A stretch of DNA of 64,000 bases from Granulosicoccus sp036478565 (GTDB lineage: Bacteria; Pseudomonadota; Gammaproteobacteria; Granulosicoccales; Granulosicoccaceae), in NCBI GenBank assembly GCA_965224525.1, contig OZ245050.1, positions 3,224,001 through 3,288,000 on the forward strand, in the 5' to 3' direction. Of this stretch, positions 52,581 through 61,246 are shown in pieces; the stretch's first letter is position 1, and each line of letters begins with the position of its first letter. The notes below the pieces were generated by a model. That model was not told the origin of the DNA and ran no database searches. It was given only the letters and a program-made list of their open reading frames with translations. Position numbers and translations under genes: made by a program.

Positions 52581-52721
52581 CGTCGCCAGCACCCGGGAAA
52601 ATACGCAAAATTTACATCATGCGTGCCCGGCAATGACGCTCATCAATTTAGAAATGAAAACATAGCCGCCAAACAAGCATATTGGGTGAAACTACAGCAT
52701 ATTTCCGTTTCCAGTGCATTG

Positions 52722-53753
52722 TTATCCATCAACACCAAGACGTTCATGCATCAACGGACTGGTCGTGGTGTATTGCAGATTGATTTTCCTGTCCGGCTCA
52801 AACGTCTGCTTGATGTGAAAAGCAGCCATAGCCGCTTCGTGAAAACCGCTGAGAATCAGTTTTTTCTTGCCGGCATAAGTATTGATATCGCCTATCGCAT
52901 AAATACCCGGCACCGATGTTTCAAAGCTGGCCAAATCAATCGTTACCAGTTTTCGTTCAAGTGCAACGCCCCAGTTCTCGATGGGACCGAGCTTGGGCGA
53001 CAGACCGAAAAACACCAGCAGATCATCAACCGGTAGTTCAACGATGGTTTTGTCCTCATCACGCAGAGTGAAACTCAGCGATTTGAGCCGGTCGTCTTGC
53101 TCGGTAAAAGCCGTAGCCTGCCCCAGCAATACCTTGATTTTACCGGCTTCGGCCTTTGCCATGACTTTGTCTAGTGTCGATTGCGCAGCGCGGAATCGTT
53201 CGGTTCGATTGACAACGGTCAGGCTTTTTGCAGAGTCTGCAAGTTGCAAAGCCCAGTCCAGTGCCGAGTCCCCGCCACCGAGTATGACTACGTCACGGCC
53301 CGCGTGTTTGGCGGGGTCGCGCACCCGGTAAAGCAATTGATCATTTTCAAAACGGTCAATGCCTTCCAGCCGCAGCCTGACGGGTGTGAATGAGCCTGCG
53401 CCCGCGGCGATGATGACAGCTCGGCAAAGGAAGCTTTGGCCAGCGGAGGTGGTCAGACGAAAATCGTTGTCGCCGCGCTTCTCCAGCTCATCGACCGTTT
53501 GATCCAGGTGCAACACCGGTTTAAACGGCGCAATCTGTTGCATGAGCTTGTCGATCAATTCCTGACCTGTGCATTCAGGCACTGCCGGAATATCAAAGAT
53601 CGGTTTGTCCGGGTAGAGTTCGGCACATTGACCACCGGGGTGTGGCAAAGCATCAACAAGGTGCGCTGACAGGCCTTGCAGCCCAAGTTCAAATACCTGG
53701 AACAGCCCTACAGGGCCAGCGCCGACGATAACGACGTCTGTGGTGACTGACAT
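52722..53753 (-). CDS. Ferredoxin-NADP reductase-like flavoprotein (thioredoxin reductase fold)
   Basis: 343 residues with two dinucleotide-binding motifs, GAGPVG (11-16, FAD) and GGGDSA (159-164, NADPH), and the C-terminal FAD contact GIYAIGDINTYAGKKKLILSGFHEAA. The redox CxxC of thioredoxin reductase is absent, which together with the N-terminal QVFELGLQGLSAHLVDALPHPGGQC and C-terminal YTTTSPLMHERLGV points to type 2 ferredoxin-NADP reductases. It would pass electrons between NADPH and ferredoxin or flavodoxin. It is transcribed leftwards and apparently alone, and a hairpin separates it from the barrel genes. Confidence 0.9.
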   Translation of the reverse strand: MSVTTDVVIVGAGPVGLFQVFELGLQGLSAHLVDALPHPGGQCAELYPDKPIFDIPAVPECTGQELIDKLMQQIAPFKPVLHLDQTVDELEKRGDNDFRLTTSAGQSFLCRAVIIAAGAGSFTPVRLRLEGIDRFENDQLLYRVRDPAKHAGRDVVILGGGDSALDWALQLADSAKSLTVVNRTERFRAAQSTLDKVMAKAEAGKIKVLLGQATAFTEQDDRLKSLSFTLRDEDKTIVELPVDDLLVFFGLSPKLGPIENWGVALERKLVTIDLASFETSVPGIYAIGDINTYAGKKKLILSGFHEAAMAAFHIKQTFEPDRKINLQYTTTSPLMHERLGVDG

Positions 53754-53804
53754 AGCTTATGCAGACCATTGGAAAAGATGTGCTGATCATATCAGTCGTT
53801 TGAC

Positions 53805-53837
53805 GACGAAGGCCCTGGACTAACCGGGGCCTTCGTC
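53805..53837 (-). terminator. Hairpin between barrel genes and flavoprotein gene
   Basis: GACGAAGGCCC and GGGCCTTCGTC form a perfect 11-bp stem around an 11-base loop, 59 bp after the leftward barrel stop codon at 53896. No T-run follows on either strand, so termination is plausible but not certain. GTTTGAC flanks extend partial pairing. Confidence 0.5.
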
Positions 53838-53895
53838 AAACAAGCAATACGTTCCCGCCCACTTGCCCACACGACGGGCTGTGGAAGCGAAACTG

Positions 53896-54546
53896 CTACT
53901 GCAGAAAGTAGCGAAAACCGCCACCGAACATCATTTCTTCAACGATGTCGATACCTGCGTAGACTTCTCCTGGGCCATAGGGCATGGTCACGCCGCCGCC
54001 AAAACCGATCTCCATATCTGAATTATCAAAACCACGGCCACCATCAAACGCTATTCGATGGATACCCGCGTTTGCATACCAATGCATACCGTTTTCGGAA
54101 ATCGGCTCCTTGCTACTAACCAACGCCTCTACCGTCAGGTTGCTGTAGTCGAGATCGCCACTTGTTCCAAAACCGCTGTCCCAGTCTAAAGTCGCCATAT
54201 GAAAGCTGGCGTGCACGCCCACGTCTGCCGCCTCCAGAAAACGTTGCTGGTCAAGAAAGTAAAAAACCCCGACACCAAAAGCGATACCATCAGCATCTGC
54301 ACCATAGTTCCCGATTTCGCTCATGCCCACGTCACCATGCAGCACCATGACAGGACTTAGTCGATAGTTCACTCGTGCACCAATATTCTGGAAATCACCA
54401 AAAACTACCCCACCCTCTACGGAGAGATCTGGTGACGACCCGGGGTTAGCCGAACGCCCGTTCAACAGCCCGAACAACTCGGCGTGTGCAGCGGTTGATC
54501 CCAATACCAGCAGACTGGCTCCCAGTAGTATCTTTCTTAACTTCAT
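53896..54546 (-). CDS. YfaZ-like outer-membrane barrel protein, copy 1
   Basis: 216 residues with a clear signal peptide (MKLRKILLGASLLVLGSTAAHA|EL) and a barrel made of short amphipathic strands (GARVNYRLSPVMVLHGDVGMSEIG, GIAFGVGVFYFL, GVHASFHMATLDW), ending FGGGFRYFLQ. The mature start ELFGLLNGRSANPGSSPDLSVEGG is nearly repeated in the adjacent gene at 54577, so the two come from a tandem duplication. GGAGAAG precedes the ATG. It has no known function; YfaZ-type proteins are minor outer-membrane proteins. Confidence 0.78.
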   Translation of the reverse strand: MKLRKILLGASLLVLGSTAAHAELFGLLNGRSANPGSSPDLSVEGGVVFGDFQNIGARVNYRLSPVMVLHGDVGMSEIGNYGADADGIAFGVGVFYFLDQQRFLEAADVGVHASFHMATLDWDSGFGTSGDLDYSNLTVEALVSSKEPISENGMHWYANAGIHRIAFDGGRGFDNSDMEIGFGGGVTMPYGPGEVYAGIDIVEEMMFGGGFRYFLQ

Positions 54547-54576
54547 CTTCTTCTCCGTTGAAGTACATTTATAACG

Positions 54577-55212
54577 CTATTGCCAATAGTACCGATAACC
54601 GGCACCAAAAATCATTTCATCGATGAGGTCAATGCCGGCAAAATATTGCCCGGAATCAGTCGGAACAATGATACCGCCACCGAAACCAAGCTCGGTTTCG
54701 CTGTCGTCAGACCCGCCAAAGTCAACCGATATACGATGCATGCCGATGTTGGCATACCAGTTCAGATTCTTCTTTGCGCCGAATGGACTCCGGCCACTGA
54801 ATACAGCTTCAATTGCCAGCCCTTGATATTTATCGTCGCGCGAATCACCGCTCTCTTCCGTTTTCAAACGATGAAAGCTTCCTTTCAGTGCCAGGTCCGT
54901 ATTTTCCAGCACACCGTCCACGACATAGAAAAAACCGAACCCAAACGCCAAACCGTCGCCGTCTTCAATTTCGGTCTGACCGACATCGCCATAAACCATC
55001 ATCCCCGGATCAATACGATAGTTGTAACGCAAACCGAAGTATTGATAATCTGCATCGCCCAGGTCGCCCAACACAGCGCCAAACTCTACAGACGTATCGG
55101 GTAATTTCGACAGATCGGCTGAACGCCCACTCATCAAGCCGAAGAACTCCGCCTGTGCGGAATATGACAGCAACATGAGCCCTGTAGCCACAGACAGCGC
55201 AAGCCAACGCAT
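54577..55212 (-). CDS. YfaZ-like outer-membrane barrel protein, copy 2
   Basis: 211 residues: signal peptide (MRWLALSVATGLMLLSYSAQA|EF), mature start FGLMSGRSADLSKLPDTSVE, strands GLRYNYRIDPGMMVYGDVGQTEI and GLAFGFGFFYVVD, and final FGAGYRYYWQ. It is clearly paralogous to the gene at 53896, which follows after 30 bp. ATG 55212 follows AAGGGAA; the frame open to 55320 is rejected because it puts 36 unlikely residues before a perfect signal peptide. The two barrels may differ in ligand or surface loops while keeping a common scaffold. Confidence 0.78.
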   Translation of the reverse strand: MRWLALSVATGLMLLSYSAQAEFFGLMSGRSADLSKLPDTSVEFGAVLGDLGDADYQYFGLRYNYRIDPGMMVYGDVGQTEIEDGDGLAFGFGFFYVVDGVLENTDLALKGSFHRLKTEESGDSRDDKYQGLAIEAVFSGRSPFGAKKNLNWYANIGMHRISVDFGGSDDSETELGFGGGIIVPTDSGQYFAGIDLIDEMIFGAGYRYYWQ

Positions 55213-55332
55213 AGATTTCCCTTGGCAAATACCGTTAAGTGGACCAACGTCGACGCAGATCCGAATTCGCGCGAAGTTTGTCACAACTGTATGCGAAAAA
55301 CAACAAAACAACCCTGACATAAGACTAGTACA

Positions 55333-56928
55333 TCAGTTAAATACCTGCTCACGTGTCGCCAGAAACTCGACTTCTGGCCAGCGCTCCTGGGACATCTGCA
55401 AGTTCACCCGTGTCGGGGCGAGGTAGACCAACTCATCCGCGTGGTCCAGCGACAGGTTGATGTCCAGCTTCCTGCGAAAATCGGCCAGCATTTTATCATC
55501 CGGACAACGAATCCAGCGCGCCTGCTGTACGCCAACGGTTTCAAACTGGCACTCCACCTTGTATTCATCCCGCAGTCGTTGCGCCACCACTTCAAATTGT
55601 AATATGCCAACCGCTCCCAATATCAGATCATTGCTGACCAGCGGCTTGAACAGTTGCGTGGCACCCTCCTCGCACAGCTGGCTCAAGCCCTTCTGCAGTG
55701 CCTTCATTTTCAACGGATCTTTCAACACGGCACGGCGAAACAGTTCCGGTGCGAAATTCGGAATGCCGGTGAACGCAAGCTCTTCACCCATCGTAAACGT
55801 ATCACCAATGCGTATCGTTCCGTGGTTGTGTAAACCGATGATATCGCCTCCAAAGGCTTCTTCCACATGGCCTCGATCTGCCGCCATGAACGTCAACGCG
55901 TCGTTGAAACGTACTTCCTTACCGAGACGCACATGACGGGCTTTCATGCCTTTGTTGAAGGTGCCCGAACAGATTCGCAAAAACGCCACCCGATCGCGAT
56001 GTTGCGGATCCATGTTCGCCTGGATTTTAAAGACAAATCCGGTGAATTTCTCTTCCAGCGGCTGAACTTCACGCGTGATCGTTTGCCTCGGCTGTGGCGC
56101 TGGCGCGTATTCGACAAAGTCATTCAACAGTTCAGCGACGCCGAAATTGTTGATTGCCGAACCGAAATGCACCGGCGTCAACTCACCAGCAAGATAGGCA
56201 TCCTTGTCAAAGCTGTGGCAAGCGCCTTCGACCAATTCCAGCTCCTCGCGTAATTCAACGGCCATGTCTCCCAGCAGTTCGTCCAGCTTCGGATTATCAA
56301 TGCCTTCAACAACCTCTCCCTGCTGAACCTTCCCGCCATGAGTGGACGAAAATAAATGCACGGCCCCATTGCGTAAGTGATACACACCTTTAAACCGTTT
56401 GCCCATGCCTATTGGCCAGGTAATCGGCGCACAGCGGATGCTGAGCATGTCCTCCACTTCATCCATCAATTCAATCGGATCCCGCCCTTCCCTGTCGAGC
56501 TTGTTGATGAACGTCATGACGGGCGTGGCACGCAGCCGACACACATCCATCAGTTTCTCGGTACGCTTCTCAACACCTTTCGCCACATCAATAACCATCA
56601 ATGCCGAATCTACAGCCGTCAGAGTCCTGTAGGTATCTTCCGAGAAATCTTCATGCCCAGGCGTATCCAGCAGATTGATGATGCGCTCACGATACGGAAA
56701 CTGCATGACGGACGAGGTCACAGAGATGCCACGTTCTTTCTCCATTGCCATCCAGTCGGAGGTTGCATGACGCGCCGCCTTCCTTCCTTTCACCGTACCG
56801 GCAAGCTGGATGGCTCCACCGAACAACAACAGTTTTTCGGTCAACGTGGTTTTGCCAGCATCCGGGTGGGAAATGATGGCGAACGTGCGTCGCTTATTGA
56901 CTTCATCGATTAACTTATTATCACTCAT
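55333..56928 (-). CDS. prfC: Peptide chain release factor 3
   Basis: 531-residue translational GTPase that recycles RF1 and RF2 after termination. GTP-binding motifs: G1 ISHPDAGKTTLTEKLL, G2 region RGISVTSSVMQFPY, G3 DTPGHEDFSEDTYR, G4 FINKLDREGRD. Later domains have FKIQANMDPQHRDRVAFLRICSG (EF-Tu-like domain 2) and GAVGILQFEVVAQRLRDEY. Length is that of the E. coli protein. Transcribed leftwards from a short gap that contains a (GT) dinucleotide run near 56965-56980. No anomaly is seen. Confidence 0.97.
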   Translation of the reverse strand: MSDNKLIDEVNKRRTFAIISHPDAGKTTLTEKLLLFGGAIQLAGTVKGRKAARHATSDWMAMEKERGISVTSSVMQFPYRERIINLLDTPGHEDFSEDTYRTLTAVDSALMVIDVAKGVEKRTEKLMDVCRLRATPVMTFINKLDREGRDPIELMDEVEDMLSIRCAPITWPIGMGKRFKGVYHLRNGAVHLFSSTHGGKVQQGEVVEGIDNPKLDELLGDMAVELREELELVEGACHSFDKDAYLAGELTPVHFGSAINNFGVAELLNDFVEYAPAPQPRQTITREVQPLEEKFTGFVFKIQANMDPQHRDRVAFLRICSGTFNKGMKARHVRLGKEVRFNDALTFMAADRGHVEEAFGGDIIGLHNHGTIRIGDTFTMGEELAFTGIPNFAPELFRRAVLKDPLKMKALQKGLSQLCEEGATQLFKPLVSNDLILGAVGILQFEVVAQRLRDEYKVECQFETVGVQQARWIRCPDDKMLADFRRKLDINLSLDHADELVYLAPTRVNLQMSQERWPEVEFLATREQVFN

Positions 56929-57036
56929 GTTTCGAAAAACCTGGCTTGTACTTCAATTTGTACGTGTGTGTGTGTTTAAAGCCCTTTTCAGGGTCGAAAA
57001 GCGCTGCATGCTACGGAGCAACAGGCGCTACATTCA

Positions 57037-57283
57037 CTACCCCAGAATTACTTCCAGTTTACTGAACTGTTGTTGATAGCTGTCCGAATTGTCCCTCTTA
57101 TATCGCTCCAGATTCAGAAGCTTCCATTTACCGATGGAGATTCCTGAAAGTCATATGAAGTCCAATCTGGCTCCAATCGGTTCAGGCTAAGTAAAAAATC
57201 TTTATCGTCTCCATTCAAACTGGTTTTTACTAATTTGATGAGCTGAGTCCGTGTAGCTTCATTGTCTCGTAGTCTTCGTTCAC
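57037..57283 (-). pseudogene. C-terminal remnant of an AbiEii-type toxin gene
   Basis: Directly after the AbiEi stop (overlap GTGA at 57283-57280), three minus-strand frames read in turn NEDYETMK, TRTQLIKLVKTSLNGDDK with DFLLSLNRLEPDW, and KWKLLNLERYKRDNSDSYQ to a TAG at 57037-57039. The strings FLLSLNRLEPDW and WKLLNLERY are typical of the last 80 residues of AbiEii nucleotidyltransferase toxins. The nucleotidyltransferase core of about 200 residues is missing, and at least two frameshifts separate the pieces. The toxin is therefore dead, leaving its antitoxin alone. Confidence 0.7.
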
Positions 57284-58050
57284 AGCGCCGCCCCCAGCTC
57301 TTTGGGAACGGTTATCTGATACTTGGAGATGTAAACCCCATCACTCACGATGCTGCGTTTACCCGAACCCAAATCAACGTTCTTCAGATTGACGAAATTA
57401 AACCATTCATGACCTGATTTTTCTGCCAGATACAAAAACAGGCGCTTGACTTTGACCGACCTACACCCTTCAAGTAGTTTTTGTACCGAGGCTGGCCGCA
57501 GGTTATTGAGACCTTCTATTAGCTCAAACACTTCCAGGAGCGGCTGGGAGCCGGGCGCTAAATACAGGCATTCCATGATGGCCCTTGCTGAACTGGAGAC
57601 CTTCACCTTGAAGCTCTTGTGCTCGATCTCTACCAGACCAAGTTCAGGCGGCAAAAAGGAGGTCAGCTTGCAATCCAGATCCAAACCCCAATCCCGTTTT
57701 TTGAACCATAGCGGCAAGCCGTCATCCTTGCCCCCAAAAAGTTGTGCTGTCCTGATTGATAGCTCCTGGTAGTGGGCTTGTCCTTGCAACGACAAAGCGG
57801 TTTTACCGGCTGGATGCACCAACAGTCCCAGTTGAGACTGCAAGGCATAAACACCACCCAAATAATCCACCTGATCGCCATGTCGTACCAGTGCGCCTGT
57901 ACCGATAGAATCAAACCACCGACTCTTCTTGTACTGTTTTTGTAGATCAAGGCTATAGCCTTGATCTACAAGCCATGCCGAAGAGAGCACGACACCAGCT
58001 GGTTGAGTCCCAAGTAAAATGTTTAATTTTGACCCTTTTTCGGTATTCAC
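57280..58050 (-). CDS. abiEi: AbiEi-type antitoxin and repressor (type IV toxin-antitoxin)
   Basis: 256 residues with the AbiEi layout: an N-terminal winged helix-turn-helix (LNILLGTQPAGVVLSSAWLVDQGYS, with KKSRWFDSIGTGALVRHGDQVDYLGGVYALQ after it) and a C-terminal antitoxin domain (FKVKVSSSARAIMECLYLAPG, SVKVKRLFLYLAEKSGHEWF). In known systems AbiEi represses its own operon and blocks the nucleotidyltransferase toxin AbiEii. The start is a GTG at 58050 in the centre of an inverted repeat; no ATG fits better. The partner toxin downstream is eroded, so this gene now stands alone, perhaps kept as a regulator or as protection against incoming AbiE toxins. Confidence 0.85.
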   Translation of the reverse strand: MNTEKGSKLNILLGTQPAGVVLSSAWLVDQGYSLDLQKQYKKSRWFDSIGTGALVRHGDQVDYLGGVYALQSQLGLLVHPAGKTALSLQGQAHYQELSIRTAQLFGGKDDGLPLWFKKRDWGLDLDCKLTSFLPPELGLVEIEHKSFKVKVSSSARAIMECLYLAPGSQPLLEVFELIEGLNNLRPASVQKLLEGCRSVKVKRLFLYLAEKSGHEWFNFVNLKNVDLGSGKRSIVSDGVYISKYQITVPKELGAAL

Positions 58051-58056
58051 AATACC
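58042..58056 (-). promoter_or_regulatory. AbiEi operator-like repeat over the start codon
   Basis: GGTATT-CAC-AATACC is a perfect 6-bp inverted repeat with a 3-base spacer. The spacer, read on the minus strand, is the GTG start codon of abiEi. An almost identical site lies 72 bp upstream. AbiEi proteins are known to bind paired inverted repeats in their own promoter. Confidence 0.6.
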
Positions 58057-58113
58057 ATTGTACAGATATTTTTAAACTTACACAGTAAAATAGTTTATTA
58101 TTATCATAATTTA

Positions 58114-58128
58114 GGTATTTACAATACC
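58114..58128 (-). promoter_or_regulatory. AbiEi operator-like repeat over the likely -35 region
   Basis: GGTATT-TAC-AATACC repeats the site at 58042 with only the spacer changed. On the minus strand the repeat contains TTGTAA, and AT-rich sequence with ATAATA follows about 17 bases further on, so the site probably covers the -35 of the abiEi promoter. The DNA between the two sites is very AT-rich. Confidence 0.55.
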
Positions 58129-58210
58129 AATATCACGAAAATAACAAACCCGAACAACATTCCCTGAAAAGCACCAACGGGTACCCGTTCAAAGCCCAAT
58201 AAAACGGTAC

Positions 58211-60184
58211 TCATATAAATTCAGGATGCAATCTGACGCCCTCTACTGCCTGTATTCGCGCATTGAACCCTGCCAGGCTTTTGTTATCCGTTTCTGTCCA
58301 GGCTGATTCGGCAATAGCCAGCAAGCGCGGAAACAGCAACCGGTTCAATACCTCCTTGGTGGCGACATACTCCGACCATAAACAACTCTGCATGCCGAGC
58401 AGCTTGCTGTCATCAACAGACAAGCCTTCACGAACGTCAAAGCGGTACGCTGAAGTTTCGTCGTAAGCCGGAACCCAGCTTGCACCAGGCTCTATCCAGT
58501 CGCTGGTCCGCGCTATATCCAGGTAACAGGCTTGTGCCGGTGTCATCACAATATCGAATCCTCGCTGCAGTAGCCCGCTGACCAAGCGCGCATCTCTCCA
58601 GACGAATACCAGTACGTTGTCGGCAGCCAGCCCATCAACCACACCATCATCCCAGAGCCCGGTTATCTTTCCCTGAAGCGCCAGTCGTTGCTGCACTTGT
58701 CGGGTGAATCCGTTTTGTAGCTGCGTCGTACGCGTCAGTCCGGAACCGGACGTTTTTTCAATTGCCAGGGGGGATTCATGCCAGGCAGACTGTGGTACCT
58801 CATCACCACCAATGTGTACAACGGGGCCAGGAAACTGCTCGACAATCTCGTCAACCACTTTGTTCACAAAGACACTGGTTTCCGCCACAGCAGGATTCAA
58901 TGCGTTGTTGTAAAAACCCTGAATCGATAGATAGCTGTTCCTGCTCTCGCCGGGGTCAACCAACCAGGGCAAGGAGCGCAGTGCCGCAGTCGCGTGCCCG
59001 GGCATATCTATCTCTGGCATAATTTCAATGTGCCGCTCGGCTGCAAACCTTACAATATTGCTAACAGCAGACTTGCTATAAAAACCATGGCTTCCAGCAG
59101 CGGAGTCACCGAGTTGTGGTGATATAGCTTTACCCAAACCACGGAAGGAACCGATTTCTGTCAGCTCTGGGTAGGCACCGATTTCTATCCGCCAGCCCTC
59201 GTCATCGGTCAGGTGCCAGTGAAAGCAATTAAGTTTATACCAGCTCATAATCGCCAGAAAAAAGCGCACCTCACTGTCAGGGTAGAAACGCCTGGCGACA
59301 TCAAGATGTGCGCCTCGCCAGGAAAACCCCGGTCGGTCTTTAATTCGAGACCCCGGCGCAGGCCACTGAAACCGCTCACCGCTCAGTCGAGCTGCTCGCA
59401 CAAGCTGCAGCAAGCTAATCAGCGCATAGAACACGCCGGCGTCATCGCCAGCCATAATGATGACTGATTGGTCATCGAAGTGCAGTTCATAACCTTCAGG
59501 CTTCATCTCCTTCGGCAGTTGGCTCATGCGAATACCTGATCCTTCATGACGAATAATCGGACTGTCATCAGGAAACAATAACTGATGGGTTTCACCCGCT
59601 ATACAAGCCTGTTTGATCAAGCGGATGTTGGCACTGTCTATTGGTATCAGAGAATCCGGAATTCGACCGCTTCCAGCTTTAAGCAGAACGGTATTTGGCC
59701 ACGGGATAACGCCTGGCAATGATGATGAAGCAGATGTTTGTGTTGACAGCTCACTTAAAATCTTGCCGTCTTCAGCATGATGAAGCGGCGCTACAACAAC
59801 AGGGACTATCTCACCTGTCTGGCACAGAACAAAAGCACTGAGCGCTCCATCATTCGCATGCGCTGGTTTGAACAGCAACTGCGTAAGTTCAAATGCCCAT
59901 GCTTCCTTGTGGCATAACCCTATGAGCGATTCTGGATGAAACTCCTGATAACTGCCATCAACTGTGCCAATACGACACCCGACAGCTGTAACTGTTGCCT
60001 CGAAACGAAGTGTACTGGTCAGGCACAATTTGAATTCACGGATAGTCGTGCCGCTATTGTTCACCAGAATATAGCGTATACGTCCGTTCGATTCGGTATC
60101 AGGAATCCAGTATGATTCAAGCAGTAATGGGTCTATATCCTGGCGTCCCTCATGCATCCCGAATCCAGCTGCATGGTCAGTCAT
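58211..60184 (-). CDS. GH20 beta-N-acetylhexosaminidase
   Basis: 657 residues. N-terminal beta domains (1-275) lead to the GH20 catalytic barrel: FSWRGAHLDVARRFYP, CFHWHLTDDEGWRIEI, PEIDMPGHATAAL, and the catalytic Asp-Glu pair D461/E462 in HIGGDEVPQSAWH. It removes terminal N-acetylglucosamine or galactosamine from chitobiose or glycans with substrate assistance by the acetamido group. No signal peptide is visible, so the enzyme is probably cytoplasmic and acts on imported disaccharides. It overlaps the upstream SIS-domain deaminase gene by 4 bp, which ties it to amino-sugar catabolism. Confidence 0.93.
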   Translation of the reverse strand: MTDHAAGFGMHEGRQDIDPLLLESYWIPDTESNGRIRYILVNNSGTTIREFKLCLTSTLRFEATVTAVGCRIGTVDGSYQEFHPESLIGLCHKEAWAFELTQLLFKPAHANDGALSAFVLCQTGEIVPVVVAPLHHAEDGKILSELSTQTSASSSLPGVIPWPNTVLLKAGSGRIPDSLIPIDSANIRLIKQACIAGETHQLLFPDDSPIIRHEGSGIRMSQLPKEMKPEGYELHFDDQSVIIMAGDDAGVFYALISLLQLVRAARLSGERFQWPAPGSRIKDRPGFSWRGAHLDVARRFYPDSEVRFFLAIMSWYKLNCFHWHLTDDEGWRIEIGAYPELTEIGSFRGLGKAISPQLGDSAAGSHGFYSKSAVSNIVRFAAERHIEIMPEIDMPGHATAALRSLPWLVDPGESRNSYLSIQGFYNNALNPAVAETSVFVNKVVDEIVEQFPGPVVHIGGDEVPQSAWHESPLAIEKTSGSGLTRTTQLQNGFTRQVQQRLALQGKITGLWDDGVVDGLAADNVLVFVWRDARLVSGLLQRGFDIVMTPAQACYLDIARTSDWIEPGASWVPAYDETSAYRFDVREGLSVDDSKLLGMQSCLWSEYVATKEVLNRLLFPRLLAIAESAWTETDNKSLAGFNARIQAVEGVRLHPEFI

Positions 60185-61128
60185 AGTGTCAATGTAACTT
60201 TATTGAGATTATCCGGCTTGTCCGGCGACCGCCCCCGCTGTCGACATGCAGCTTCCAGCGCCAAATACACTCGGGTCAGTAAGACAACCGATGCCATGTC
60301 ATCTACCCGGCAATCACCATCGAGCACTAAAACATCTGCGCCTGCCTTGCCAAGTTGCTTGACTGCTGATAACACACTGGTCCGCTCATGCCCAACAGCC
60401 AGCGCCAATACCGGATAGCCGTCGACAACCATGCCAGCCGGCCCATGCAACACTTCAGCAGAGGAATACGCCATGGCCGGTCGACCCAGGAGCTCTTGCA
60501 CTTTAAGCGCAATTTCAGCCGCTATGCCGAGTCCGGTACCCCGACCGAGTACCAGTAAAGGTCCATCTGCTGAAAAAAGGCTAATCAGGTCATCAATCGG
60601 TTGCTGTTGAGCGCTGCGAATCTGATCCGGCAATCTGTGTAGCTGGAAAGCCGGCGCACCCCAGTATTCGGCAAGTCGCGCACCCATCACTATAGAACAC
60701 ACCACACTCTTGGTAGCAGCCACCGCCCGCTCTGCACCGGCATGTTGAGCCAGTGTTATCGACGCAACTTCTGCCAGAGGTGAGGCAAGCACATTGAGCA
60801 ACGCAATTACCGGACAACCTTGCTGTCGGCATTTTTCAGCAGCCAGACAAAGATCAGGGCTGGCTCCACTTTGAGAAATCCCTAGCACCAGCGAATCAGT
60901 CATCCGCAAGTTATGCTGCATTAAACTGGGCGGCATTGTGGTCGCCGGTATTGCAGTGTTCGCCATCAAACGTTGAACAACAGTTGCAGCATGGTCGGAA
61001 GAGCCACGCGCCAGCGTATACAGATGTTCTGGAGCAGAAGGCAATTCCGGCAAATCTGAATCGAGCGCTAGTTGTACGCGTGTCGCGATCTGCCGTGTCT
61101 CCTGAAGCATGAAACTTTTTTTTGACAT
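60181..61128 (-). CDS. SIS-domain glucosamine-6-phosphate deaminase, NagB-II type
   Basis: 315 residues with two SIS domains and no glutaminase domain: LARGSSDHAATVVQRLM, GISQSGASPDL, GAERAVAATKSVV in the first and LVLGRGTGLGIAAEIALKVQEL, SSAEVLHGPAGMV in the second. This is the NagB-II/AgaS group, which deaminates glucosamine-6-phosphate to fructose-6-phosphate and ammonia and replaces NagB in many aquatic gammaproteobacteria. The ATGA overlap with the hexosaminidase gene indicates a joint pathway from N-acetylglucosaminides to glycolysis. nagA, the kinase and a transporter are not present in this window. Confidence 0.85.
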   Translation of the reverse strand: MSKKSFMLQETRQIATRVQLALDSDLPELPSAPEHLYTLARGSSDHAATVVQRLMANTAIPATTMPPSLMQHNLRMTDSLVLGISQSGASPDLCLAAEKCRQQGCPVIALLNVLASPLAEVASITLAQHAGAERAVAATKSVVCSIVMGARLAEYWGAPAFQLHRLPDQIRSAQQQPIDDLISLFSADGPLLVLGRGTGLGIAAEIALKVQELLGRPAMAYSSAEVLHGPAGMVVDGYPVLALAVGHERTSVLSAVKQLGKAGADVLVLDGDCRVDDMASVVLLTRVYLALEAACRQRGRSPDKPDNLNKVTLTL

Positions 61129-61246
61129 ATCAGACCAAGCCGCTCACCCCACCATCACTCACAAGCACTTTAACACTCATATATTATTCAGAAAACAAGC
61201 TGTGTATCCCGGACTAATACCAAATCATCCAGACTGGATTTTAGGC

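Noticed and set aside
56960..56985. (GT) dinucleotide run before prfC as a possible phase-variable promoter
   Set aside because: Only about six repeat units, imperfect, and upstream of an essential-type housekeeping gene.
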